From Bemisia tabaci (Eukaryota > Arthropoda > Insecta > Hemiptera > Aleyrodidae), in contig NC_092798.1 in the NCBI RefSeq assembly GCF_918797505.1, positions 49,002,985-49,066,984 on the forward strand: a stretch of 64,000 nucleotides of DNA. Direction: 5' to 3'. Of the stretch, positions 36,801-44,269 are shown in pieces. The notes beneath the pieces were generated by a model. It saw only the letters and a program-made list of their open reading frames with translations, searched no databases and was not told the origin of the DNA. The stretch's first letter is position 1, and the number at the start of each line of letters is the position of its first letter. A program made the position numbers and the translations under genes.

Positions 36801-39800
36801 TTTATCTGCAAAATCGCCAAAATCAGTACATTTTCATAACATTTGCGCACAGACAAATTTGCTGAGCTTTTTTTCTTGTTATAAAAAAATCGCAGAGTTG
36901 TTTTTGAGCATTGGTCGTCATTAGCTACTAGCTATCAATGTTCGCCAATGGCAACAACTGGGGCATAAATATAACCTCAAATAATTTTAACGTGATCATG
37001 TGAGTAGACAGACACATATTGATAAAAAGTGCTTTTAAAAAGCTAGTAGCATATATTTTTTAATCAAGATAAAATTAATGCTCTTGAGGTGTTTTTATTA
37101 AAGAGGACTAGAGAAAGAGAGACTGAACGATGGCTCGTTATAATCAAATTAAAAGCTTCATTTTAAGCTGTCAAACGCAAAGAGCGCTACAAAAATAACG
37201 GTTATTTCAGCACAAATAACAGCGAAATTCGGGAACAGCAAAATTGGAAAAAAATGACAGCGAAATTTTCCGATCTTTAATCAGTAATTCATCAAGCATT
37301 AGAAAGAAATCCAGGCAGGAAATTTGAGAACATGTTTATCATCTTATCAGAGGCATCAAACAAATCTATAATTTGGTGTATTTTTTATTCCCCCCCCCCC
37401 CCTCAAATAAGTGTTAGAAGGTTTCTCTCAAAATTTGTTTGACCCCCAGTAAAACTCGCTGACTTATCAAGGGAAAGCACAGTGAAAATCACCTGTTTAA
37501 TCTGTGCACTCCAACCTGAATACTAATATGTATTTCTGAAAATTAGATCACATTAAAGAAACTTTACTAATCTTAGCAACCAATGAGCTAGAGAAATGAA
37601 GTAAATTTAATTTACTAATAAAAATATAAGAAGCCCAGAGAATTAATTTAGGGAAAACCCCTCAAAACACAAAGAGTTATGGCACTTTATAACACTATTT
37701 ATCAAAAATTTTAAGATTTTCTCGTGTGAATAGTTTTAATGCTGAATTTTTTCAACTATTTCGGACCTAATTAGAGAAAAAAATGTAAAAAATTTTAGAG
37801 AAACTAAGGAACTTTGTAATGTTTAAAATTTAATGAATCCCAAAACCAATGATGAAATACATGAAATTTTTATCGTTAAATCACTCATATAATTGGACTT
37901 TTAACTCTGTAATGAAGAGGAAAACAAATGACGGGTGAACTTTGTAAGCAAATTTCATAACGCAAAATGGTCTGTTTCAGAGATGAGGACAAAGAGAAAT
38001 TCGAGCTTCTGAAATCGAGTTCCTCAGACGAATCAGTGCGGCGGAGAGCGTCCAGTTCCAATGACTCAGTGCTGTCAGCAACATCTGCATCTGGGTCGCA
38101 TTCACCTTCGATCGAATCGCATTCGAGCAAATCTCAAGTCGTGATCATGATGGAGGCATCTCAGGAGGTACTTGAAACCACTGTATAAACCCTCCTCCCT
38201 CCTCCCCATGTTTGTGATGAGCCTTGCTTTTAGTCGTTGTTTATAGTTGTTATGTGTTCACCATAAGCTTTGTGACTCCCCAATTGTTGTGTATATGTTT
38301 CATAGTGCATAGTCTGTATACGTACTATTTTTTATGTATCCTACTTGTATTAAACTCTCGTCTTTTTTTCCTTTTTTAAACTGCCTGTTTTTTTGTTTTT
38401 TCGTTCATTTTGTTTGTCGCAACTTTTCGTAGTTTGTCTACAGGCAAACGTAGCTTTTGCATGCATCAAGGATTTGCGATCGAAGTAACCTTTTGTAAAA
38501 TTTTACAAGAAACATGATAATGTCACCGGTTTTCTCTGAAACGAACTTTGAAGCTCCAAAAAAGCTCTCAAAAGTTGAGGCTGTAATGGAGGGGATATCC
38601 TACACTACAATGACAGTCCACTTCCGTATCCGGTCAAACATTCCGTGCACAGATAGGGATCAAATATAGCAACAGGGTTGCCATTTTATGTCAGGACTCT
38701 GAGGTTGGAACCATGGCAACCCTGCTGATGTATTTGCTCCTTTCCTGCGCATAGAGAGTTTGATTAGATACAGAAGTAGACTCCCTGTGTAGTACAGGGG
38801 ATCCCCTCCATTACAGCTTCAACTTTAAGAGCTTTTTTTTAGCTTCAGAGTTCATTTCAAAGAAGACTAAAAGCATTATTGTGTTCCTCGCCAAATTTTA
38901 CATAAGAAATGTACTTAGTCCGCAAATTCCTGACGCATACAAGAGTTCCATTGATGGAACCAACATCCTCCATCTTTGTTTGCATCGTAAACAGTATCCC
39001 TCCAATATCCCCCCAACCTGATGCTGATCACCGTTCCAGACAAAAGCATGCGTTTATGTTCTTAACCGTTCATGTAACATTTTCCTTGCTATGATTTTCA
39101 AATAACAGCTTTTTCGCTCACACTAGACTGATCGTGCAGACCGGATCATGTGTTTTTGATTCATCCAGCCTAAATTTCAAGCATTTTTTACCAGCATCTG
39201 ACTGCATTTTATGGAAACTTCAGCTCAAGTTATGCAAAAATTTCAGTTCGGTCTAAAATTGTATTGCAAGTTAAAAGAAGGTAACTGCTTGAGCATAACG
39301 CACACTTCAGTCATTTTATTATCAGGTGGTCGAAATAACTATCTACGCTTTAAAGAATTACATTGTTTGATATCATGCAAATAAGAGAGGCTAAAGTCCT
39401 GTTAATGGAATTTTTGTAGGATAGTGTAATGTTTATTAAATTTCCGAACATGATAAAGTAGCTAATAAATTTTAAGGCTTCTATCCCCATCAATGATGCA
39501 AGGTATGTAAATGCAAATCAAGTTGAAGCTGGGCATTATTTCAATTGATGGCGAACTTGTTCAATTATGCGATGAACTATAAGTTACATCATTCCCTAAA
39601 ATTGACCTCTGTATTAAAACATGTTTAAAATACAGACTTAATTTTTGAAAATCAGGTTATGACTGTAGCAGAAATTGCTTCATCATTTGATTTATTCTGT
39701 TGAATCAGCTCGTGTGGAAACACTATGAGTGGATGGTCAAAAAACAAACTTTTACGGGAATTGCTTCAACTGTAGATGCCCTCGAATTAAGGATGAGAGA

Positions 39801-42800
39801 ACTCAATAAGTAATTAATGAGTTAGTCAAGTCAATTTTCCTCAATGCGCCTTTAGAAAATATTAAGTGATCTGAGCTTACATTTACGCTTGCGATTTATT
39901 TTGATGACAGCAACTAGGAGGAGAATTAAAGCTTAAGTGAAATCTAGAGTTGAATCTAAGTAAAACTTAAAGTCCAGTTTTTCATCCTGTCTCTTTGAAA
40001 ATATGGCCACCTTGGATCAAGGCCTCACTTCCTCTGGTTGGATTCAAGAATGGAAGCGCAAAAGTAGTAAAAGTTCTGAATGCTGAACATTTTATGCGAT
40101 CAGGAAAATCTTTCTTCACTTTTCAAAAATTTTTCTCACCAATTTTGTCCCTCATAAATTTATTTATCAAGCATTTCACGTGCCCCTGTGCAAGTCTGAA
40201 CAAAGATCTCCTCTTGTGATCAATCCTTACCATGCTATTACATGTAGCCGCATGCTCCTGAAGACTGTTCTTTTTTATTCAAATTTATTGTGCATCCATT
40301 CGCCTGTTTGTGATTTTCCACCCCCTTTCCCACAGAAAAGGATGAAGGTAAGTGATGTTCATTACTATTTAGTCATTCAAGAGACAAAAGAGGCACTTTG
40401 TTGACTTCAACAGTAATGAAGAAACATACATCAGCAGCAGGCAGGATATTGATCGCCGAAGTTCGAAACCAAGTACCCACATTGCAGTGTCTCAAAATTT
40501 CTGCTCCTCTTTTATTTTTTCAAAAAGAAACAAGCCAATTTTATAGCTTGAATTTTGTATAGAATATTCTGCTGACAGGAGAAGAAAAATCAAGAAAGTG
40601 TTCAAGAAATTATGTTTACTAGTTTTCCGAAGAAAGAATAAAGTATGACAAGAATTCTGCAACGTCCTAAACGGAAGTACGTGGTTTCCTACTTTGCCCA
40701 TGAATGTATGTTTGTGAGACAGTCTAGGAAAACGGGACTTGAAAAGGATGAGGGATAAAATTTGACTGAGCCATCTTTCATCGTGCATGTAGATCGATTC
40801 TGCATAGTTTCCCCGCTAATTAAATCGTAAATTATGATTCAATTATTACAGTGTCCTTCACAGAGAAATATGCAGAACTGTTTTCTGTAAGTACAGAAAT
40901 ATGGTTTAGTCGAATTTTTCTCTCTCATTGTTAAAACCTCTTCGGGCAATCATGCAGAACTTTTGATAGGACAGAATTTTTAAAAAAACGCACCAAGTCA
41001 TGTCAAGTTTGAACGGAAGGAAAGGGGTTTTAGCCCTCCATGAAACTCAGTACAAGGGACGAAAATTGACCACTATTTTAACGTTCCGAACATTTTGTCT
41101 TTACCTCGAATCCCTGACAGAGAAAAATTTTTGTTCCGTTGGACTTGAAACCACTTCCAACTAATTTTCTTTCAAATTGTGACTTGGTGCGTTTTAATTA
41201 AAATCTAGTCAAAGTCTAAAGGGTTTTGGTACCTGAGGGTCCCTTCTTTGGAGGTAGTTCATCCTTCTAAAGCTATAAACGATCTGTCTTAAGGTTTTTG
41301 CCTAATTATTCTCGGTATTTTTTTTATTGGTTTAATCGTCATGGTCAAATGGTTGGTGACTGATAGTGGAAATTCTTATAAAAATAACATATATTTATAA
41401 ATTAAAGCTCTGTTCCTTAATCAGTGAATTTTCTGCGGTAAAAAACTTAACCAATCTGATGATCCCTGCAACCTAGATTTTGTTAATAATGAACTTATTT
41501 ATATTCGTTTTTGGATTGATTTGAATGTCTTAATATATCCTGTTTACACAGTGCATGACATCCAATTAAAACCATGTTTCTCCAGGTCATGCCACATAAA
41601 GCATGATTGTTTCTTTTTTGTTTTTTTTGTTTGCGTGTGTTTTGATGTTATTAGTTTGGTTTTTCTTTGTTTTTCCCTCCAGCTCAAAGACCCAATCTTG
41701 GGCATCGCTAATACTTGAAACCCCCGTCAGTAAAGGCATGCGGTGACTCTTGATTAATTACTCTGGTAAGTTGTCTTTTCCGTCCGGTAAGTAGGATTTA
41801 AATGCTTACAGCACATGCCTGACAGACCTTTGCATTTGTCCAGAGAGCTTTACCATTGCTTAAATATTTTGACCAAAATTATGACCCAAGTAGCACAGTG
41901 CCTTGAAATTATTGAAACAATTTTTAAATTTAATGCAGTAAAATTGCAATTTTTTACCATAAAATTGCAATAATTTTACATCACTTGAGCAATAAATGCT
42001 CAAATTAAACGATGAGTGAGTGAAATAAGAAACGCAAGACCTTTGCAATGCAAAAAAAATGCGACTTGAGTATGGAATCATGACCATAATTGTTCTTCTC
42101 TCCTCCAATTTTTGTCCTAATTTGAGGAGCCTGACATTATTATAAGGAGAGAAGAATATAGAAGTGCTCTTAAGGGACGTGACAAGGAGAAAGAGAGGTG
42201 GGTATAATCAGAAGAAAAAATTACCCAATGTATTACGGACAGCGTTAAAGGTATAAAGGCCCAGGAAACTAAAGTTTGAAGGACTGCTTAGTCATGACCG
42301 TACAAGAAAAGTGTATATGCGCTAAATATACTTCTTCATCTAAGCTTCAATGGTTATTATCTTAATTTTCAGCTCGTCTGTAAGGTCTTAAGAGTAATTT
42401 ATCATAAACTCACCACAAGCTGTTGCGCATTAAAAAGGACACTTCGGACTTAAATGAACATACTTAAACATACTACTATAAAGATTACTTTTGCAATACA
42501 AATGAAGGTGCTATCGCCGAAAAATGATTTGAGGTCTCTTTCCCTTTTTTAAAATGAAAATTTAAGGTCTGTATGTTATTGTTACAGGATTCAAACGCAG
42601 AAGTTCCAATTGTATCTCTGGAGGAGACAGATGTTCCCGAAACAGTCGACATCGCTCAATCTGAAGTTGCTGAAAGTGGGATGATCAAGCCTGCCGTTGC
42701 ACTGTCTACAGAATCACCAGCCGGAGACATCGACAAATCGGATCCTAGCGCGCTCCCAGAAACCGAGTCTCCTTCTCCAGGAGACCATTCATCTGATGAG

Positions 42801-43193
42801 CAAATGAAAGAAATCTGTGATATTCGGCAGAAGCACACACCTGATTTGGTGATGGATTTGCCGTTCGTAAGTTTAACTAGCAGCAGTCCGAAATATGAAT
42901 CAAGTCCTGTGGGCGGACCCGAGAGTCCGGATATGTCGACTGTCGCAGACCGCTTTGCAAAGCAAAATCAGTGTACATTGAAAAAGAACACGAAAGCGCA
43001 CAGCTCCAATTCCGAATCAATCAATGTAGATCCCGGTGCTGAACTGTGCACAGAGGGCTCAGAAACCAAGGAAAGCATACGACCTGAACCTATGAAGAAA
43101 CCTATGGTGGGGAACAAACCGAAAATAATGGCTAAGCCTCAGATCTTGAAGAAGCCTTTCTCCTCGTCTCTAGGAATTAAGAAAGACTGCTGA
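15798..43193 (+). CDS. srGAP: SLIT-ROBO Rho GTPase-activating protein (srGAP), 14 exons, 1065 aa
   Basis: This gene encodes an F-BAR/RhoGAP/SH3 protein. The family shapes plasma membrane and inactivates Rac/Cdc42-type GTPases downstream of Robo signalling (family knowledge). Exons: 15798-15870, 18483-18666, 19722-19887, 21060-21281, 22065-22412, 30806-31081, 31688-32027, 32996-33208, 34108-34213, 34591-34815, 35621-35691, 36372-36552, 37981-38167, 42588-43193. All junctions are AG/GT and all phases agree, giving 3198 nt. Order: F-BAR about residues 25-430, RhoGAP about 505-690 with the GIFRVSG arginine finger (Arg545), SH3 about 747-800 with DWWKG and GLIPDKYI, then a Ser/Pro/Lys-rich tail. 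The length matches vertebrate srGAPs (roughly 1050-1090 aa). The first coding exon is the least certain. Intron 5 hosts a retroelement in antisense. Confidence 0.93.
15871..18482 (+). other. srGAP intron 1
   Basis: 2.6 kb of AT-rich intron. No nested gene or clear transposon was found. Confidence 0.6.
18483..18666 (+). CDS. srGAP: srGAP exon 2, start of F-BAR domain
   Basis: Preceded by TTTGTTTCAG and followed by GTAAGT. It encodes residues 25-85, with the family signature QLRCLETR...LQDFFRRRAEVELDYSKNLDKL, the first helix of the F-BAR dimer. Confidence 0.95.
19722..19887 (+). CDS. srGAP: srGAP exon 3, F-BAR
   Basis: Acceptor TTTTCTCCAG, donor GTAAGC. It encodes residues 86-141, including WSMFSSYSCWQQLV and LSHDHAALSKVYSTHL, which are highly conserved in srGAPs. 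Confidence 0.95.
21060..21281 (+). CDS. srGAP: srGAP exon 4, F-BAR
   Basis: Acceptor GTGTTTCAG, donor GTAAGC, phase 0 at both ends. It encodes residues 142-215: a long amphipathic helix with EIHEEILRVLHEL and DKLEKSKKFRIIEKEVQK. Confidence 0.95.
22065..22412 (+). CDS. srGAP: srGAP exon 5, F-BAR
   Basis: Acceptor TGTTCCAG, donor GTACGG, phase 0 at both ends. It encodes residues 216-331 with KALKARNEYIL, HKYFVDDLSDLIDCMDFGFH and AAFMIPKKFEF, the core of the srGAP F-BAR. The following intron is 8393 bp and holds the Gag-protease element on the opposite strand. Confidence 0.96.
22451..22591. repeat. Hairpin element, 39-bp arms
   Basis: Arms 22451-22489 and 22553-22591 are near-perfect inverted copies (AGATCTGTCAATATATT / AATATATTGGCAGATCT). 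The core resembles the core of the next hairpin, so both belong to one palindromic family. Confidence 0.8.
22625..22849. repeat. Hairpin element overlapping the 3' end of the protease ORF
   Basis: AGCTGGACTAACGGTTTG at 22625 pairs with its inverse ending at 22849. The arms continue through GCTCCAGTGCT and ATGAGATAC. The right arm supplies the last dozen codons and the stop of the protease/SGNH-like ORF. Confidence 0.8.
22810..25554 (-). CDS. Protease / SGNH-like / transmembrane ORF (frameshift-expressed), ~914 aa
   Basis: There is no ATG at the 5' end. The frame is entered from Gag by a -1 shift at 25560-25566, and residues here count from the TTG at 25554. Residues about 28-110 look like the small beta-barrel often found before gypsy-type proteases (inference). 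Residues 155-255 hold the aspartic protease: FVCDTGSGVSLC with the catalytic Asp at 169, and ILGVNFL at 235-241. Residues 421-595 resemble an SGNH hydrolase: VIIVGDAHA (block I with Ser replaced by Ala), VIVIGGVDF, IYCPVLQQYN, and a late FPNAHSKD. Residues 600-760 are basic. A membrane helix lies at about 792-810 (LIFVICCVLACAVMTV), then a basic tail. TGA at 22810-22812. No YxDD, RNase H or integrase motif was seen. Confidence 0.8.
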   Translation of the reverse strand: MPQTTQDSVAPRAEAKKESTFKAKGYLMQEVLILPGEQVIAMAQVPNFEKRGQSHYNFDPFILPNVNIKPVLDIRFISRTNFYVVLTNKLDTPVKLVCNVPIGQVIKVTEQPNIVRNQGTQNSEPQSCLQTSTSTSNATNNGQEGTLKGQQPLHVKGTVNFKEISFVCDTGSGVSLCRPELVNANSIMPVKNFQLVTAASENFQPLGEAKLEFTLGGEPFVQKVFVSSQLPEPVILGVNFLEYYNGLIDFDQQRLTLRRNVSREIHLNFTQDANKASNRQSSLLMDANFQTAVLGFYDKTASNYQSLIKVHNPESISERRKGAMPVYFTGNLNALITVETARGKVKNIDCLTSSPSPPQHLTTVLKGASAPIGDAVPEKGNQVTSNLNNDGHTLVNVATPMDAEVPAGVNVLFNKARDREKLNVIIVGDAHAMKVKTRLENLLAHQEVTMYAATHATAKTAVDYLESVPKQGGKKTIAVIVIGGVDFHKRYATQSYSEMIANLPLERIRRISEQMHVIYCPVLQQYNAAEINAKISLINARIEEELRPIPNISKIPVPQNICSDFFFEINGCFPNAHSKDTLANSIANEIHAVATRSSPDVTARASCDGNQKSEGFTKISTGMMLFKPSSPPKIRESSKFGVRNVQRDRIAKFIKKFWVNDPRCLQLFTTFHPWRTRFCKLLHSENKLKLKSPRRHRLPYAFLRRNVVRRTSQRLQCAFKHRQLTPRDLLSCLTKIKHDACITDYIKVKALTKSVSLPTGIEHTTTPSLQMSSASDEISDKKFNYLPKYENVTLIFVICCVLACAVMTVREWLSHLKNPLEQYFNAKANVVRICTFDAYERFLSPVFLPVKILKDRLKVLKKLILHRKSQHHQVLRKCKFKTVSLILKNDQPVSVATNTNSKAGLNVCILMLQH
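25508..25555 (-). promoter_or_regulatory. Stem-loop downstream of the slippery site
   Basis: Minus-strand TTTGCCTC (25555-25548) pairs perfectly with GAGGCAAA (25515-25508), four bases after the heptamer. The 32-nt loop contains a further CTAC/GTAG pairing. The position and 8-bp stem fit a stimulator of -1 frameshifting, although the spacer is slightly short. Confidence 0.65.
25557..27362 (-). CDS. Gag-like protein, 601 aa, two zinc knuckles
   Basis: ATG at 27360-27362, TAA at 25557-25559. Residues 1-150 form an unusual N-terminal region. Residues 150-290 are low-complexity, rich in Pro/Ser/Glu. Residues about 325-430 resemble the retrotransposon Gag capsid core (YFYLSLQGPCQTWW, TWEELKVIFRNRF, GLLPETRLQVKYRM). 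Zinc knuckles of the form CX2CX4HX4C lie at 521-534 and 574-587, separated by an Arg/Ser-rich stretch. The family role is RNA binding and particle assembly. The ORF has no stops or frameshifts, so insertion is recent or the frame is under selection. Confidence 0.9.
   Translation of the reverse strand: MHTFSIIINDETFVEIKYTEILPLLREQNLVVWDVPLKINTTIDLIKSIAPKVIVCFLQARLNKHIEIKQNYTIEIYTNEYKTIEDYEETVCKENERLTPITYDEHGIPENLYKLSGERLEVELSKKGYVYNYKTYTGARAALREIILREDTPSPPVSGARTRAQTSQERIPGDPDTENRQPSTSTLNTLKTFQETLNRLSTTFADSGIFSTPGNPEPRDSLLSNLPPLPETPTGESEFFNFDNNPPNQNPESNRSPVISIHSERETSESESSDSEARSENEEQHIAGNMAAPLNPTKLGIPKCSGTPKETERLIAEINRQKKVNNWNDDVTRQYFYLSLQGPCQTWWENKEEFLNGKTWEELKVIFRNRFQATPGTTTWTKFTNRKQQEGENALDYYEEKNKLMKLTDIPLDDAKALDFFVEGLLPETRLQVKYRMPEENCTLEQLAKIIEKVQKVLLEEGTSSSSSANHEIKAMMIGLQNKIEALSNSRLENNVEQLVVATIARLTGPNNTANPPEITCYECKGKNHFAKDCKAPGKQDRKPSNYMNSLSGGRSRSNSRDRSLGTKIGQPICQLCSSPGHSALSCAKLQIFKNGELSKN
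25560..25566 (-). promoter_or_regulatory. -1 ribosomal frameshift heptamer A AAA AAC
   Basis: On the minus strand the Gag codons TCA AAA AAC are followed at once by TAA. The heptamer is in the exact X XXY YYZ register of the Gag frame, and the -1 frame is the protease ORF. This is the classical retroviral gag-pro arrangement. Confidence 0.85.
28138..28343. repeat. Tandem repeat, 52-bp unit, four copies
   Basis: Copies start at 28138, 28189, 28241 and 28293 (51, 52, 52, 51 bp), are AT-rich and over 90% alike. They lie upstream of the Gag ORF in the probable leader of the retroelement. There are no spacers, so this is not a CRISPR. Confidence 0.9.
28713..28844. repeat. Tandem duplication of ~66 bp
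   Basis: Two adjacent diverged copies share TTGAACCGCGAAGTCA and ATTCACAGTCCG followed by GAGCTRCAG. They lie in the leader region upstream of Gag. Confidence 0.75.
28950..29160. repeat. Degenerate TTTTACTAAA-type simple repeat
   Basis: About 200 bp are built from irregular TTTTACTAAA / TTTTACAAAA units. No gene is visible. Confidence 0.8.
29180..29700 (-). other. Possible LTR/leader of the intronic retroelement
   Basis: A GC-richer block upstream of Gag abuts the tandem repeats and ends where a truncated piggyBac-type repeat starts (about 29700). On the minus strand a TGGTGGAAGC stretch near 29217 sits where a primer-binding site might be, but I could not assign it to a tRNA. No second copy of the block is present, so the LTR identity is tentative. 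Confidence 0.3.
29702..30347. mobile_element. piggyBac-type MITE remnant (right half), interrupted
   Basis: 29702-29924 and 30325-30347 match the right half of the TTAA-flanked element at 59433-59873 and end ATCACC-TTAA. The left half is missing at about 29700. The copy is split by the insertion at 29925-30324. Confidence 0.7.
29925..30324 (+). mobile_element. SINE-like or 5'-truncated LINE insertion with (ACTT)n tail
   Basis: A 400-bp GC-rich insert ends in repeated ACTT units after CGCCTCGCCGGTCAGCCCGG. It is flanked by a 13-bp target duplication TAGAGTCCAT(C/T)GA (29912-29924 and 30325-30337, one mismatch). That pattern fits target-primed reverse transcription. No coding frame is recognised. 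Confidence 0.7.
30470..30690. repeat. Dispersed repeat, relative of 1381-1500
   Basis: The stretch AGTCACCTTTATTTGCTTTC...GGGTTTGACATTT...CCATCTGG matches 1381-1500 closely. Both are linked to GTCAGGG-rich sequence. It ends shortly before srGAP exon 6. Confidence 0.6.
30806..31081 (+). CDS. srGAP: srGAP exon 6, end of F-BAR / F-BAR extension
   Basis: Acceptor TTTTTGCAG, donor GTAAGT, phase 0. It encodes residues 332-423: a coiled-coil stretch (MEHRLIQLKQRLTSL...EVWKTLETAESTLLDML) and then RHETEEFYLT, which leads into the extension helix. Confidence 0.93.
31688..32027 (+). CDS. srGAP: srGAP exon 7, F-BAR extension and RhoGAP start
   Basis: Acceptor TTCTTTCAG, donor GTATGT, ends in phase 1. 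It encodes residues 424-536: KLQEYILGSSRIARLNAKHEYL, a basic linker (KPQRRKRIG), then PKLFGGSLEEYV...VPLIVKSCIRVINLFG, the first RhoGAP helices. Confidence 0.95.
32146..32579. mobile_element. CAGGGTGTCTACA-type MITE in srGAP intron 7
   Basis: The ends CAGGGTGTCTACAGG and GCAGACACCCTG enclose 434 bp. Weak internal inversion (GTCACATAATC / GTCACATAAAAC). Confidence 0.7.
32996..33208 (+). CDS. srGAP: srGAP exon 8, RhoGAP catalytic exon
   Basis: Acceptor GTGCTTCAG, donor GTAAGT. It encodes residues 537-607 with HHQGIFRVSGSQ, where Arg545 is the arginine finger, and INSVAGVLKLYLRELREPL, where Lys584 is the conserved GAP lysine. The expected catalytic residues in this exon are present, so GAP activity is likely. 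Confidence 0.96.
33830..33968. mobile_element. Hairpin MITE in srGAP intron 8
   Basis: The arms TGGACTACATTTTGCAATTT and inverse extend to ATAAATTC and GAATTTAT. Same family as 51977-52119. Confidence 0.9.
34108..34213 (+). CDS. srGAP: srGAP exon 9, RhoGAP
   Basis: Acceptor CATCTAG, donor GTAAGT, ends in phase 2. It encodes residues 608-642 with LIASLPRSVVIVMRYIFAFLNH, a conserved RhoGAP helix. Confidence 0.95.
34591..34815 (+). CDS. srGAP: srGAP exon 10, end of RhoGAP
   Basis: Acceptor AAATTACAG, donor GTAAGT. It encodes residues 643-717 with SEYSDENMMDPYNLAICFGP, which includes the conserved Asn of the GAP fold, then NELIKNIILFHEDIFP. Confidence 0.96.
35621..35691 (+). CDS. srGAP: srGAP exon 11, acidic linker
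   Basis: Acceptor GGCTTACAG, donor GTGAGC. This small exon of 24 residues (718-741) is rich in Asp, Glu and Ser and links RhoGAP to SH3. Phases fit both neighbours. Confidence 0.88.
36372..36552 (+). CDS. srGAP: srGAP exon 12, SH3 domain
   Basis: Acceptor TTGGCAG, donor GTAAGT. It encodes residues 742-801: ATAQFDFCARSDRELSLRKG, DWWKGSVNGQQGLIPDKYI. The ALYDY-like, WW and P-x-x-Y ligand-binding positions are present. In srGAPs this SH3 binds proline-rich partners and Robo. Confidence 0.96.
37981..38167 (+). CDS. srGAP: srGAP exon 13, Ser-rich linker
   Basis: Acceptor TGTTTCAG, with a weak donor GAG|GTACTT in phase 0. It encodes residues 802-864, a serine-rich stretch (KSSSSDESVRRRASSSNDS) that resembles a phosphorylation-regulated region. 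If the donor is not used, translation reads on to a stop at 38186-38188 (see the alternative end). Confidence 0.88.
38168..38188 (+). CDS. srGAP: srGAP alternative C-terminus by read-through of exon 13 donor
   Basis: Reading past the exon 13 donor adds VLETTV and then TAA. The tail E-T-T-V-stop fits a class I PDZ ligand (S/T-x-V). An ATTAAA poly(A)-type signal lies at 38349-38354, followed by T-rich sequence, so a short transcript ending here is plausible. This isoform is inferred from sequence only. Confidence 0.45.
   Translation, partial: VLETTV
38535..38861. mobile_element. Foldback MITE in srGAP intron 13
   Basis: The arms CTGAAACGAACTTTGAAGCT ... GCTGTAATGGAGGGGAT and inverse enclose a 327-bp element with a further internal inversion (AGGGTTGCCAT / ATGGCAACCCT). 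Confidence 0.85.
40336..40347 (+). CDS. candidate 12-nt srGAP microexon (KRMK)
   Basis: A pyrimidine tract ending TTTCCCACAG precedes AAAAGGATGAAG, which is followed by a strong donor GTAAGTG. It is 12 nt and phase 0, so it could be inserted between exons 13 and 14 without changing frame. A chance match of two good splice sites is possible. Confidence 0.4.
40480..40720. repeat. Decayed relative of the 9010 MITE in srGAP intron 13
   Basis: Shares GAATAAAGTATGACAAGAA, CTGCAACGTC and TACGTGGTTTCCTACT with the end of 9010-9262. The left part matches 58160-58385. Confidence 0.6.
41683..41718 (+). CDS. possible alternative terminal exon of srGAP (LKDPILGIANT)
   Basis: A strong acceptor (TTTTTCCCTCCAG) is followed in phase 0 by 11 codons and TGA. 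It would provide another short C-terminus after exon 13 or the microexon. No strong poly(A) signal was noted directly after it. Confidence 0.25.
   Translation, partial: LKDPILGIANT
42588..43193 (+). CDS. srGAP: srGAP exon 14, C-terminal tail and stop
   Basis: Acceptor TTGTTACAG, phase 0, 201 codons and TGA. It encodes residues 865-1065: an acidic Ser/Pro/Glu-rich disordered tail that ends in a basic Lys-Pro-rich stretch (KKPMVGNKPKIMAKPQILKK). No folded domain is seen. The tail is fast-evolving in this family, so assignment rests on splicing phase and frame length. Confidence 0.85.
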   Translation, partial: DSNAEVPIVSLEETDVPETVDIAQSEVAESGMIKPAVALSTESPAGDIDKSDPSALPETESPSPGDHSSDEQMKEICDIRQKHTPDLVMDLPFVSLTSSSPKYESSPVGGPESPDMSTVADRFAKQNQCTLKKNTKAHSSNSESINVDPGAELCTEGSETKESIRPEPMKKPMVGNKPKIMAKPQILKKPFSSSLGIKKDC

Positions 43194-44144
43194 ATTAAAA
43201 TTTCAGTCAACATGGACCGTAAAAATGTTTTCAATCTCTATAAACAGGTGAGCGTTGAGAACAGACAAAGGAAGTTTTTTTTCTTTTGTATCAAGCAAAT
43301 CAGTGTTCTATTTTGCATGTGGAACTGTTTTTGATCAAAAGTTTTCTCCCTCTCGAGATGCTTTAAAAGCCAAAGTATATTACGCATGTGTTCAATTTTT
43401 ATTTAAAATTCAATTCAACCTCACCGCTCCAAATTACGAGCACACATTGTAAGTAACTAATTTTGTAGTTATATTTTCTATTAGATTTTTTAATTATCAC
43501 CCCTCTCAAATTCAGAACAATTTTTTTGATTAGTTTATTTTTACATTTTAAACTGGTGAAACAAACTTCACACAAGAAATTATTTTCCTACCTTTGATGT
43601 GAGAATATCATATTTTTTATGCAATAATTTAGTCCCTTCGGTCTACTCACTATCTTTTTTGTCATTTTTTAGTTACTCAACACCCAATTTTAAGTTCTCC
43701 TCAAGTTCTTGAGGAAATTTGTGATATTCGAATATAAAATTCTTATCAGAGGTGATTAAAAAACAAAAGTATACAGATTGTGTAACCTGGCTGAAAACCA
43801 TGAGTGCAAAATAATACCAGCAGGTTTCTTAGGGTAGGCACTTACAATCAAACCCTGCTTATCTGATTATTTGCGGATAGAACCGTGTTGGATTTCTATA
43901 AAGTCAAATCAGTGAAACCACCAAAGATAAGACAAAAAAAATGTCACTTCAGGCTCTGTTTGTATGCAAAAAGCACTAACTCAGCCAATCGTATTTGTAA
44001 TACATATAGTCATCTAATTGAAACTGAGTACACATACTTTCATTTTCAGTTCTTGCCAAAGAAACCAGTTTCCTTCGTGTCAACTAACTTGTTTTTAACT
44101 GGAGGCTTAATTTTGACTACTCCAGATAACTGAAGTGTCGGATG

Positions 44145-44269
44145 ATTTTTTGCAATAAGGAACCACTATCTCTGGCTCTCCTATAAAAGCCTATATCTGC
44201 ATAGAGAAATCAATGGCATGTATGTTGTTTCTAAAATGGGCCAGAAATAGTGGTTCCTTATTGCAAAAT
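44145..44269. mobile_element. Hairpin MITE, TTGCAATAAGGAACCACTA ends
   Basis: TTGCAATAAGGAACCACTAT and its inverse bound 125 bp. Confidence 0.9.
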
